Source: Aureimonas pseudogalii
GTDB lineage: Bacteria > Pseudomonadota > Alphaproteobacteria > Rhizobiales > Rhizobiaceae
NCBI RefSeq assembly: GCF_014196835.1
Contig: NZ_JACIEK010000003.1
Span: 1-64,000, forward strand
Direction of reading: 5' to 3'
Length of the DNA: 64,000 nucleotides
Shown: in pieces, positions 7,122 through 15,233 of the stretch
How the letters are laid out: each line of letters starts with the position of its first letter
How positions within the stretch are numbered: position 1 is the first letter of the stretch
Program-made: the position numbers and the translations under genes
Notes under the pieces: model-generated
What the model was told of the DNA's origin: nothing
Seen by the model: the letters and a program-made list of their open reading frames with translations, nothing else
Database searches by the model: none

Positions 7122-7928
7122 ATGGACGAGAACGTTTCGAGACGGGAGGACGGCGAGCGGCCCGTTGCGCTGCCGGCCATGCGGCAGAACAGGCTCGTCC
7201 AGCTCCTGAACGAGCGGGGGCAGGTGACCGTGGCCGAGCTCGTGGCCCTGTTCGAGGTCTCGCGCGACACGATCCGCCGCGATCTCGACGTGCTGGAGGA
7301 GCGAGAGCTGCTGGTGCGCACCCATGGCGGGGCCGTGCGCAACGACCGGATGGTGCGCGTCGACACCACGCTCGGGCAGCGCATGGACGAGCATTCCGAC
7401 GCCAAGATGCGGATCGCGCGGGCCTGCGCCCGGCTGGTGCGCGACGGCGAGACGCTGATCCTCAACGGCGGCTCGACCACCTGCTACTTCGCGGGCGAGC
7501 TCGGCGGCCACCGCGACCTGACGCTCGTGACCAACAATCTGCGCATTCCCCCCGTCGTGCCCGACGCCAGCCTTCGAGCGCTGCAGATTCTCGGCGGTGC
7601 CTATTGGTCGGTGTCGCAGGTGACGATCGGTGCGATCGGCTTTCCGAGCGTCGCCGGCATCCGGGCCGACACGGCGGTGATCGGCGCCGCCGCGCTCTCG
7701 GCCGCCGGCCCCTCCGTCGGGCGACTGGAAGAGGCGGTCGGCACGAGCGCGATGATCGACATCGCCGACCGCACCGTGCTGCTCGTCGACAGCTCGAAAT
7801 TCGACGCCGAAGCCTTTGCGCGCATCGCCCCGCTCGATCGCATCCAGCATCTCGTCACCGATGCGGAACCGGCCGGCGCGCTGCGCGAGGCGCTGCTGGC
7901 GGCCGACGTGCAGATCACCGTCTGCTGA
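7122..7928 (+). CDS. DeoR/GlpR-family transcriptional regulator
   Basis: 268 aa. The N-terminal winged helix is RLVQLLNERGQVTVAELVAL followed by FEVSRDTIRRDLDVLEERE and the THGGAV hinge, all diagnostic of DeoR regulators. The C-terminal DeoRC sensor domain keeps NGGSTTCYFA, TNN and VLLVDSSKFD, used to bind phosphorylated sugars. Start 7122 (MDENVSRRED) has an AGG-type site just upstream; a later start at MRQNRL is possible. It converges with a second DeoR gene 3 bases away. It is probably a repressor for part of the flanking sugar locus. Confidence 0.92.
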   Translation: MDENVSRREDGERPVALPAMRQNRLVQLLNERGQVTVAELVALFEVSRDTIRRDLDVLEERELLVRTHGGAVRNDRMVRVDTTLGQRMDEHSDAKMRIARACARLVRDGETLILNGGSTTCYFAGELGGHRDLTLVTNNLRIPPVVPDASLRALQILGGAYWSVSQVTIGAIGFPSVAGIRADTAVIGAAALSAAGPSVGRLEEAVGTSAMIDIADRTVLLVDSSKFDAEAFARIAPLDRIQHLVTDAEPAGALREALLAADVQITVC

Positions 7929-7931
7929 CGG

Positions 7932-8744
7932 TCAGGTCCCGTCGTCCACGGCAACGACCGTCACCGTGAGGCCGAACTTGGCCAGCCCCGCCCGATGCTC
8001 CCTCGCGATGCCGGAATCGGTGATGATCTCGTCGATCTCCCCGAGCCGGCAGAAGGTGCAGAAGGCCGGCGCGTGGAACTTCGAGCTATCGGCGAGGAGG
8101 ATCGTGCGCCGGGCCGCGGCCAGCATGGCGCGCTTGGCCGAGACGATCTCGATCGAGGCGTCGGTGAGGTCGCCGCCGGTGATCGCCTGCGTGCCGATGA
8201 GGCAGAGATCGGCGTGGACGCCCTTGAGGAACGTCTCGCCGGGATTGCCGACGAGCGTCGACGTGCCCGGCCGCACCGAGCCGCCGGGCACCACCACGCG
8301 CATGCGCCGCTCGCCGCCGCAGAGCCGCGCGATGTCGAGGTCGTTGGTCACGGCGGTCAGCTCGATCTCGCGGGCCAGCGCCGCCCGCGCGGCCTCCAGC
8401 ACCGTGGAGGACGAATCGAAGATCACGCTGTCACGCGCCTGCAGCAGTGCCGCGGCCTCGCGGCCGATCGCCCGCTTCTGCGCGGCGAACATCTCGGCGT
8501 TGATCGAGGCGTCGAGCTCGAAGGTCGCGTGGGTCGGCGTCGCCAGCACGGCGCCGCCATGGGTTCGCTCGAGATAGCCGGCCTCGGTCAGGTGTTCGAG
8601 ATCGCGCCGGATGGTCGAGCCGGACGCGCCGATGCCCGCGGCCAGTTCGCCGATCGAAGCGGCGCCGTGCCTTCGGAACCATTCGAGAATGAGCGCCCGT
8701 CGTTTCACCGGGATGAGATCGACGCGGCGAGGGCTCGGCTCCAT
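7932..8744 (-). CDS. DeoR-family regulator, divergent from class I aldolase
   Basis: 270 aa from MEPSPRRVDL. The winged helix is ALILEWFRRHGAASIGELAA with GSTIRRDLEHLTEAGYLERT and THGGAV. The DeoRC domain has FDSSSTVLEAA, TND, GTQAITGGDL and ILLADSSKFH. The start at 8744 is preferred over the longer 8834 version because a tandem 10-bp repeat that looks like an operator lies at 8790-8809 and would otherwise be inside the gene. The gene is divergent from the aldolase gene at 8989, and both carry the same TTCCAAAA motif upstream. This suggests that it represses itself and the aldolase until a sugar phosphate binds. Confidence 0.92.
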   Translation of the reverse strand: MEPSPRRVDLIPVKRRALILEWFRRHGAASIGELAAGIGASGSTIRRDLEHLTEAGYLERTHGGAVLATPTHATFELDASINAEMFAAQKRAIGREAAALLQARDSVIFDSSSTVLEAARAALAREIELTAVTNDLDIARLCGGERRMRVVVPGGSVRPGTSTLVGNPGETFLKGVHADLCLIGTQAITGGDLTDASIEIVSAKRAMLAAARRTILLADSSKFHAPAFCTFCRLGEIDEIITDSGIAREHRAGLAKFGLTVTVVAVDDGT

Positions 8745-8789
8745 GCGGGGGATCGCCTTCCGGTTCGCTTGAGCGGAAGTCGTGACGGA

Positions 8790-8809
8790 TTTTGGAAGGT
8801 TTTGGAAGG
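8790..8809. promoter_or_regulatory. Tandem 10-bp repeat TTTTGGAAGG, putative DeoR operator
   Basis: The decamer TTTTGGAAGG occurs twice head to tail, at 8790-8799 and 8800-8809, about 45 bases upstream of the DeoR start. DeoR/GlpR proteins bind short direct repeats spaced by about one helical turn. The same core (TTCCAAAA on the opposite strand) recurs at 8945-8959, upstream of the divergent aldolase. Confidence 0.5.
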
Positions 8810-8903
8810 GGCTCTCCAACGCGATCGAGATCATCAGCCGCGAGGGACGGCTGACAGTTTATCGATCGGTTGCAACGCAGCATGCATCGTCGCCGCCGCA
8901 CGC

Positions 8904-8960
8904 TTGACAGAACGAGCGGTGATCGTCCAAATCACGCCAGAAAATTCCAAAATATTCCAC
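8904..8960 (+). promoter_or_regulatory. Putative aldolase promoter with DeoR operator half-sites
   Basis: A consensus-like -35 TTGACA is at 8904-8909; the -10 element is not clear. Downstream, TTCCA occurs at 8945-8949 (within TTCCAAAA) and at 8955-8959, one helical turn apart. This core matches the reverse complement of the repeat in front of the DeoR gene. An operator just downstream of a promoter fits repression. Confidence 0.45.
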
Positions 8961-8988
8961 GACTGCCCAGCCGACGCAGGAGCGCCGC

Positions 8989-10017
8989 ATGACCCGTCTC
9001 GACCGCAAGCTCGCCAGCATCCACGCTGGCACCTACAAGCGCAGCGACTTCGTGATCGCCGACGCCAAGGATCCCGACATGGGGTCGGGCCCGTCCTATG
9101 CCGCGCCCCGGCGTAGCCCCGACGGCACGGTGTCGGGCTTCAAGACGCGGGCGGAGTTTCTTCAGGGCATCAAAGAAATCGTCGAGCAGGACATCGTCGA
9201 CATCATGCTGACGTCGGTCTCCAATCTGGAGAAGCTGGTGGAGATGGGCGTCTTCGAGGGCTCGGACGTGAAGCCCGCGATCCGCGCCAACGACGCCACC
9301 GACTGCTGGGGTGGCATTCGCGGCCACGACTACAACTCGACACCGAGCCGACCCTTCCGCTCCGCCAATCTCGACCGGGTGATGAAGGCGACGGTCGGGC
9401 CGAACAAGGGGCAGCCGCTCACCGATCTCGGGCTCTACTCCGTCACCTTCAACAACGACGTGGAGTCGGACGTGCGCTCGCTCGAGGCCTTCTCGCGCTT
9501 TCGCGCGGATGCGGCGGCGGTGGGGATGAAATACTTCTACGAGGTGTTCAATCCCAACGTGAACACCGGCATCGATCCCGACCTCGTGCCGCATTACGTC
9601 AACGACTGCCTCATCCGCTCGCTCTCGGGCGTCTCGCAGGCCGACCGGCCGCTCTTCCTCAAGATCCCCTACAACGGTCCGAAGGCGATGGAGGAACTGG
9701 CGTCCTTCGACCCGACGCTGATCGTCGGCGTGCTCGGTGGCGGCGCGGGCACGGCGCGCGACACGTTCGAGATCATCTGGCAGGCCGAGAAATACGGTGC
9801 GCGGCTCGCGCTGTTCGGGCGCAAGATCAATCAGGCCGAGGTGCCGCTCGAAATCGTCAAGCTGATGCGCCACGTCGCCGACGGCGATCTGACTCCGACC
9901 GAGGCGGTGAAATCCTACCACGCGACGCTGGCGACCAAGGGCCTCACGCCGATCCGCTCGCCCGAGGACGACGCCGTCGTCACCGAGCCGCAGCTGAAGG
10001 CCGGCGCCAGCGCCTGA
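8989..10017 (+). CDS. Class I (DeoC/LacD-like) TIM-barrel aldolase, copy 1
   Basis: 342 aa. The protein has TIM-barrel strands such as KRSDFVIADAKD, DIVDIMLTS and FYEVFNPNVN. The conserved FLKIPYNG carries the likely Schiff-base Lys225, and GVLGGGAGTARDT is a phosphate-binding glycine loop. It resembles the DeoC/LacD/LsrF group of class I aldolases rather than class II enzymes. A paralogue lies at 22851-23855 (same K-x-x-YNGP motif). The exact sugar phosphate cleaved cannot be read from sequence. The gene is divergent from a DeoR regulator, stands alone as a transcript, and ends at a bidirectional hairpin. Confidence 0.8.
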   Translation: MTRLDRKLASIHAGTYKRSDFVIADAKDPDMGSGPSYAAPRRSPDGTVSGFKTRAEFLQGIKEIVEQDIVDIMLTSVSNLEKLVEMGVFEGSDVKPAIRANDATDCWGGIRGHDYNSTPSRPFRSANLDRVMKATVGPNKGQPLTDLGLYSVTFNNDVESDVRSLEAFSRFRADAAAVGMKYFYEVFNPNVNTGIDPDLVPHYVNDCLIRSLSGVSQADRPLFLKIPYNGPKAMEELASFDPTLIVGVLGGGAGTARDTFEIIWQAEKYGARLALFGRKINQAEVPLEIVKLMRHVADGDLTPTEAVKSYHATLATKGLTPIRSPEDDAVVTEPQLKAGASA

Positions 10018-10032
10018 TCCGAGCGTCGAATC

Positions 10033-10064
10033 GGGGGGAGGGCGACTGCCGCGTCCCTCCCCCC
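10033..10064. terminator. Bidirectional hairpin between convergent genes
   Basis: A perfect 10-base stem, GGGGGGAGGG (10033-10042) and CCCTCCCCCC (10055-10064), has a 12-base loop between the converging aldolase and oxidoreductase genes. No T-tract follows on either side, so it may be a weak intrinsic terminator or a 3' stabilising hairpin. Confidence 0.6.
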
Positions 10065-10071
10065 GGCCGGC

Positions 10072-11214
10072 TCAGCCGCCGCTCTGAAGCCGCGCCGCCT
10101 CGTCTTCACCGAGTGGCTCCGGCCGGACGTCGCCGGCGGGGGCGACCTCGACAGGCCGGCCCGTCTCGCCGGCTTTGAGCACCGATTCCATGATCTCCAG
10201 CACATGCAACGCCAGATCGCCGGAGGCGCGCGGCTTGCGGCCGGTGCGCAGCGCGTCGGCGAGGTCGGCGACGCCGAGCATGCGGTAATTCGCTCGATCG
10301 GGCGCCGCGAAGGGCCAGTTGATCTCGCCGTGCAGCTTTGCCGCCGTGGAGCGCTCGTCCCATCCGGCGCCGCCGACGTTCAACGCCACCGTGCCGCCGA
10401 ACGTGTCGGGATCGGGCAGGCGCAGCGAGCCCTTCGTGCCGTGCAGTTCGATCGGATGGTTGCCGTGGGCGAAGACGTCCCAACTCATCACCAGCGTCAC
10501 GGCCGCGCCGCACACGAATTCCAGCAGCGCCATCACCGTGGTCGGCGTGCCCACCGCGAAACTCGAGCCCTGGTGAGGGCCTTCGGCGGTGATCGTGCGC
10601 TCGTCCTGCCCGATGCGCGAAACCGCGCAAACCCGCACGACCGGACCGAGCAGGCCGACGAGCATGGTGATGTAATAGGGCCCCATGTCGAGCACCGGCC
10701 CGCCGCCGGGCTGGTAGTAGAATTGCGGGTTGGGGTGCCAATGCTCCATGCCGCGGCCCATCATGAAGGCGGTGCCGGCCACGGGGGTGCCGATGGCGCC
10801 CTCGTCCACCAGCCGGCGGGCGAGACGCCCGGCCGCGCCGAGGAACGTGTCGGGCGCCGAGCCGATCGCGAGGCCCGCCGCCTTCGCGCGCTCCACGAGG
10901 CGCCGGCCCTCGGCCGCCGTCACCGCGAGCGGCTTCTCGGTGAAGACGTGCTTGCCTGCGTCCAGCGCCGCCATCGACACCGCGAAATGGGCGGTGGGGA
11001 TGGTGAGGTTGAGCACGAGGTCGATCTCGGGCGAGGCGATCAGCTCGTCGACGTCCATCGCCGGCACGCCGTATTCGCGCCCGCGCAGCGCCGCCATCTC
11101 GGGTGCGAGATCCGCGCAGGCGGCGAGACGCACGCCCGGGAACAGCGCGGCGTTGCGCATGTAGGTCATCGCGATGTTGCCGCAGCCGACGACGCCGATC
11201 CGCAAGGGAGCCAT
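10072..11214 (-). CDS. Gfo/Idh/MocA-family oxidoreductase
   Basis: 380 aa. The N-terminal Rossmann fold RIGVVGCGNIAMTYMRNA is followed by the family signature GKHVFTEKPLAVT, whose EKP Lys is catalytic. The C-terminal beta-sheet domain includes GGPVLDMGPYYITMLVGLLG. Start 11214 is supported by GGAGG seven bases upstream. Members oxidise or reduce sugar and cyclitol hydroxyls with NAD(P). The gene is divergent from the binding-protein operon. With the TIM-barrel isomerase genes nearby it fits oxidation of a sugar or glycoside taken up by the adjacent transporter. Confidence 0.9.
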   Translation of the reverse strand: MAPLRIGVVGCGNIAMTYMRNAALFPGVRLAACADLAPEMAALRGREYGVPAMDVDELIASPEIDLVLNLTIPTAHFAVSMAALDAGKHVFTEKPLAVTAAEGRRLVERAKAAGLAIGSAPDTFLGAAGRLARRLVDEGAIGTPVAGTAFMMGRGMEHWHPNPQFYYQPGGGPVLDMGPYYITMLVGLLGPVVRVCAVSRIGQDERTITAEGPHQGSSFAVGTPTTVMALLEFVCGAAVTLVMSWDVFAHGNHPIELHGTKGSLRLPDPDTFGGTVALNVGGAGWDERSTAAKLHGEINWPFAAPDRANYRMLGVADLADALRTGRKPRASGDLALHVLEIMESVLKAGETGRPVEVAPAGDVRPEPLGEDEAARLQSGG

Positions 11215-11429
11215 CTCATCCTCCGTTCGCCGCCATTTTTGGATCATCGGGTGCGGCCTGCTCGTTTGATGCGCCAGCATGCGGCATTTCTCAAGACCAG
11301 CAGTCCATGATCGATTCTTGAATGCGGTTTTGCGCGTGAGTCTGCTTGACTGCCGCACGAATCGGATCAGACTGCCGCCCAATGAAGCGATCCGCGGACA
11401 ACGAGCCGTCGGGCACCTGGGAGAGAACC

Positions 11430-12839
11430 ATGTCGAAGTTCGAAACCGATACGCCGATCGGCGAAGGCGTGCGCGCCGACACGGCGGCACCGGATCGTGA
11501 GCCGGCGCCCGTGCGCGGCTCGGCACTCGCAGGCCCGACCGATCGTCGCCGCTTTCTGCAGGGCGCGGGGCTGATGGCCGGCGCCGTGGCGGTGAGCGGC
11601 CTCTCCGGCGGCGCCCTGGTCGCCGGCTTTCCCGGCACGGCCCGCGCGCAGTCTCGCACCGAGATCACCTTCGCCAGCGCCAAGTTCTTCGGGAAGCAGA
11701 CGATCGCCGAGGTCGTCGAGATGTACAATCAGGCGCAGTCGAAGGTTCACGTCAAATATATCGAGCTGCCGCCGCCGTCCTCCTCCACCGAGGTGCATCA
11801 GGCGCTGGTGCAGCAGTTGGCGCGGCGTTCCGGCACGCCGGACGTGTTCACGCAGGACGTCGTCTGGATCGCCGAGTTCGCCGGCGCCGGCTGGGCCCTG
11901 CCGCTCGACGAATACTTCCCCGCGGCCGAGCGCTCGAACTTCTTCCCCGGCCTGATCGAGGCCTGCACCTATCAAGGCAAGCTCACGGCGCTGCCCTGGT
12001 TCGTCGACAGCGGCATGCTCTACTACCGCAAGGATCTGCTGGAAGGCGCCGGCGCCAAGGTTCCGGAGACCTGGGACGAACTGGCTGCCGCCGCGGCCGA
12101 GTTGCAGAAGGCCGGCAAGGTCGATTTCGGCTATCTCTGGCAGGGCAAGCAGGCCGAGGTTCTCGTCTGCGACGTCGTGGAGGCCATCGCCTCGAACGGC
12201 GGCTCGATCCTGGGGCCGGACGGAAAGTCGGCCGCGATCAACGGCGAGAAGGCCGTGCAGGCCGTGCAGTTCCTCTACGACACGATCAACAAGACCAAGA
12301 TCTCGCCCTCCGACGTCCTCTCCTGGGACGAGGAACCTTCGCGCCTGCCCTTCACGGGCGGCAAGGCGGCGTTCCTGCGCAACTGGTCCTACGTCTATCC
12401 GATCGCGCAGGACCCGAGCGGCTCGTCGGTGGTGGACAAGGTCGGCGTCGCGCCGTTGCCGCATTTTGCGGGCGGCAAGAGCGCGGCCTGCCTCGGTGGC
12501 TACCAGTACGGCATCAACGCCAACACCAAGAACCGCGAGGCGGCGGTCGACTTCCTCACCTGGATGGCCTCGCCCGACACGCAGCTCCACTATGCGCTAC
12601 AGCTCGGTCTCGCGCCGACGCGGCCAAGCGTCTTCGACAGCGCCAAGCTCGGCGCCGAGCAGCCCTTCATGCAGACGTTGAAGCCCGTCTTCACCGGCGC
12701 GACGCCGCGCCCGGTCACGGCGAAATACGCGCAGGTGACGCTGGCCGTCCAATCCGGCGTCTCGCGCGCGCTCGTCTCGGGCGACATCAAGAAGGAGCTC
12801 GACGCCGCGGCCGCACGCATCACCAGCATCCTCGCCTGA
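11430..12839 (+). CDS. Tat-exported sugar-binding protein of an ABC importer
   Basis: 469 aa. The N-terminal region carries a twin-arginine motif DRRRFLQG followed by a hydrophobic stretch and an ARAQ cleavage site. The mature part is a family 1 extracellular solute-binding protein (TPDVFTQDVVWIAEFAGAGW; LPWFVDSGMLYYRKDLLE; PETWDELAAAAAELQKAGKV). Use of Tat rather than Sec is typical of several alphaproteobacterial sugar-binding proteins. The last base of the stop touches the next gene's ATG at 12839. It is the first gene of a catabolic operon running to the ATPase gene at 20784. The ligand is probably an oligosaccharide or glycoside by family. Confidence 0.92.
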   Translation: MSKFETDTPIGEGVRADTAAPDREPAPVRGSALAGPTDRRRFLQGAGLMAGAVAVSGLSGGALVAGFPGTARAQSRTEITFASAKFFGKQTIAEVVEMYNQAQSKVHVKYIELPPPSSSTEVHQALVQQLARRSGTPDVFTQDVVWIAEFAGAGWALPLDEYFPAAERSNFFPGLIEACTYQGKLTALPWFVDSGMLYYRKDLLEGAGAKVPETWDELAAAAAELQKAGKVDFGYLWQGKQAEVLVCDVVEAIASNGGSILGPDGKSAAINGEKAVQAVQFLYDTINKTKISPSDVLSWDEEPSRLPFTGGKAAFLRNWSYVYPIAQDPSGSSVVDKVGVAPLPHFAGGKSAACLGGYQYGINANTKNREAAVDFLTWMASPDTQLHYALQLGLAPTRPSVFDSAKLGAEQPFMQTLKPVFTGATPRPVTAKYAQVTLAVQSGVSRALVSGDIKKELDAAAARITSILA

Positions 12840-13565
12840 TGGCCTCCGCGCTCGCCGGCACGATGCCGATGTCCGGTCCCCGAAAGGGGGCGGGACTGTT
12901 CGCCCGGCGTTCGATGTCGCCCTGGCTGCTGCTCGTGCCGGCCTTCGTCTCGCTCGGCGCCGTCTCGGTCTATCCGATCCTCAACGGGCTCTGGCTTTCG
13001 CTGACAAACACCTCGCTGGTGACGCAGGAGAACGACTTCGTCGGCCTCGCCAACTATGGGCTCCTCTGGAACGACACGCTGTTCTGGAACGCTTGGCGGC
13101 ACACGCTGGTGTTTACGCTCGTCTCGACGCTGGCCGAGACCATGCTGGGGCTCGCCATGGCGCTGCTGCTCTACGAGCCGTTCCGCGGCCGCGCCATCGT
13201 GCGCGCGGCGATGCTCGTGCCCTGGGCGATGCCCACCGTGGTGACCTCGAAGATGTTCGGCTGGCTGTTCGACGGCCAGCATGGGCTCGTCAACTACCTG
13301 CTGCTGCAGGCCGGCCTGATCGACGCCAACGTCAACTGGTACGGTTCGGTGGACAACGCGCTCGGCACCATCATCTTCGCCGACGTCTGGAAGACGACGC
13401 CCTTCATGGCGCTGCTGCTGCTCGCCGGGCTTCATACCATTCCGATTCTCGACCCTGCAGTTCGGCTACGGCTCGACGCTGACCACCGCCATGTTCGTGA
13501 CGGAAGCCTTCATCGCGCTCGGCTTCGGCATCTTCGTGGTGCGCCAGATGCGGAGGGCGGGATGA
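12839..13565 (+). pseudogene. MalF-type permease disrupted by internal deletion and frameshift
   Basis: The first about 200 residues are a normal MalF-type inner-membrane permease (LLLVPAFVSLGAVSVYPILN, AMLVPWAMPTVVTSKMFGWL, MALLLLAGLHTIPI). Immediately after HTIPI, where the EAA loop should follow, the frame breaks near 13446. A normal permease C-terminus, TLQFGYGSTLTTAMFVTEAF then FGIFVVRQMRRAG, continues in another frame and stops at 13563-13565. About 70-80 residues including the whole EAA coupling loop are missing (estimate from family length). In its own frame the N-terminal part runs on without a stop into the MalG-type gene, giving a potential 519-residue fusion (12839-14398). Either the transporter is broken or the assembly lost a segment. 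Confidence 0.8.
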
Positions 13566-14398
13566 ACGAGACCCGGCCCGTCCTTCATAGCCTCGTCCTC
13601 TATCTCGGCGGGGCACTGATCCTGCTCTGGTCGGGCGGGCCCTTCGTCTGGCAGCTCTCGACCTCGTTTCAGCTCGACCGCGAACTGACGGCGGGCACGC
13701 CGACCTTCTTTCCCGACCCGTTCACATGGGAGCACTACCGCAACATCTTCGTGGAGAAGCAGTTTCAGGACTACGTGGTCAACTCGATCATCGTTGCTGG
13801 GCTGACCACGCTCGTCTGCCTCTTCATCGGGGCGCTCGCGGCCTTCGCCCTGTCGCGGCTCGACATCAAGGGGCGGTTCGGCGTGCTCGGGCTCATCCTG
13901 TCGATCTCGATGTTTCCACAGATCGCGCTGGTCGGCCCGCTCTATCTCGTGGCCTCGACCTTCGGCCTGCTCGACACGTTCACCGGGCTCGTCATCACCT
14001 ACGTGGCGCTCGGCCTGCCGCTCGTGACTTGGGTGCTCTTCGGCTATTTCGAGACGCTGCCGCGCGAGATCGACGAGGCTGCGCGCATGGACGGGGTGAC
14101 GACGCTCGGCCTCCTGTTCCGCATCATCCTGCCGATGTCCCTGCCGAGCCTTGTCACCACCGGACTGCTGGCCTTCATCGCGGCGTGGAACGAGTTCATG
14201 TTCGCGCTGGCCTTCACCTCGACGCCCGACCACCAGACGATCCCCGTCGGCATCGCCAACTTCACCAACCTCTACTACGTGCCCTGGGGCGACATCGCGG
14301 CCGCGTCCGTCGTCGTCACCGTGCCCCTCATCGCTCTCGTCCTCGTGTTCCAGCGCCACATCATCGAGGGGCTGACGCAGGGCGGCGTCAAGGAATGA
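13562..14398 (+). CDS. MalG-type sugar ABC permease
   Basis: 278 aa, six predicted membrane helices. The EAA coupling loop EIDEAARMDGVTTLGLLFRI and following LPMSLPSLVTTGLLAFIAAW are intact. Its ATG at 13562 overlaps the stop of the original MalF reading frame (ATGA), showing the ancestral operon order malF-malG. It also lies in frame with the disrupted MalF fragment, so a fused product is possible. It would need a partner permease and the UgpC-type ATPase encoded at 19681 to make an importer. The downstream isomerase gene overlaps its stop. Confidence 0.9.
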   Translation: MNETRPVLHSLVLYLGGALILLWSGGPFVWQLSTSFQLDRELTAGTPTFFPDPFTWEHYRNIFVEKQFQDYVVNSIIVAGLTTLVCLFIGALAAFALSRLDIKGRFGVLGLILSISMFPQIALVGPLYLVASTFGLLDTFTGLVITYVALGLPLVTWVLFGYFETLPREIDEAARMDGVTTLGLLFRIILPMSLPSLVTTGLLAFIAAWNEFMFALAFTSTPDHQTIPVGIANFTNLYYVPWGDIAAASVVVTVPLIALVLVFQRHIIEGLTQGGVKE

Positions 14399-15222
14399 CC
14401 GACATGACCAGTACGGACCTCAAGGTCGGCTGCCAGACCTTCACCTGGGAAATGCTGGGGGAGGAGTTCCACGGCGGGCCCGACGATCTTCTCGCGGCCA
14501 TCGCCGACGCGGGCTACGCCGGCATCGAGATCACCGACACGATGATCGGCCATTATGCCGGCAAGCCCGGCGAGTTCGCGCGCTCGCTGGACGATCGAGG
14601 ATTGCAGCTCGTGTCCTTCGCGATGGGATCGCGGAGCGGCTTCACCGAGACCGACGAGGTGGAGACCGATCTCGAGGCGGTGAAGCGCTGGCTCGACTTT
14701 GCCAGTCGCTTTCCCGGCGCGCTCGTCTCCATGGGATCGGCCACGGTGATGTCGGACGGGCCGCGCGAGGACAAGTTCCGCGTTGCGGCGGAGGTCTACA
14801 ACCGGGCTGCTCGTCTCGGGCAGGAGGCCGGCGTCGAGGTGGCAGTGCATCCGAGCTCGCACCACGACACGTTGCTCTACGACCGCGGCGACTACGATGC
14901 GCTCTTCGCGCTGCTCGATCCCGGCGTCGGCTGGGTGCCCGACACCGGCCACATCCTGCGCGGCCACCGCGATATGCTGGATACGCTGACGACCCACCGC
15001 GACCGCATCCGCTACCTGCATCTCAAGGACGTCGATGCCGGCGGCACCTGGGCGATGCTCGGGCAGGGCGTCTGCGACACGCCGGCGGTGATCGAGATCG
15101 TGCGCGCCGCGCCGCGCTTCAATGGCTGGCTGGTGCTGGAAGAAGAGTCGCACGAGGCCGCCGCCGATCCCGCTGCGGCGGTGGAGACCAACCGCGAAAC
15201 CATGCGGCGCTACGGCGCCTGA
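14395..15222 (+). CDS. Sugar phosphate isomerase/epimerase-like TIM barrel, copy 1
   Basis: 275 aa. This is an AP-endonuclease-2/xylose-isomerase-like TIM barrel (KVGCQTFTWEMLGEEFHGGP, GYAGIEITD, VAVHPSSHHDTLL, VPDTGHILRG, RIRYLHLKDV, LVLEEES). The metal ligands expected for the family are present: Glu in GIEIT, His in AVHP, Asp/His in DTGH and Glu in LEEES. Start 14395 overlaps the permease stop (ATGA). IolE-type enzymes and 3-ketoglycoside-cleaving enzymes belong here. Beside two Gfo/Idh dehydrogenases it may act on a 3-keto sugar. The specific reaction is inferred only. Confidence 0.85.
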   Translation: MTDMTSTDLKVGCQTFTWEMLGEEFHGGPDDLLAAIADAGYAGIEITDTMIGHYAGKPGEFARSLDDRGLQLVSFAMGSRSGFTETDEVETDLEAVKRWLDFASRFPGALVSMGSATVMSDGPREDKFRVAAEVYNRAARLGQEAGVEVAVHPSSHHDTLLYDRGDYDALFALLDPGVGWVPDTGHILRGHRDMLDTLTTHRDRIRYLHLKDVDAGGTWAMLGQGVCDTPAVIEIVRAAPRFNGWLVLEEESHEAAADPAAAVETNRETMRRYGA

Positions 15223-15233
15223 GGACGAGTGAC

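Noticed and set aside
12839-14398. Natural two-domain fused permease
   Set aside because: The displaced MalF C-terminus in another frame and the ancestral ATGA overlap show that the fusion is the by-product of a deletion, not a designed fusion.
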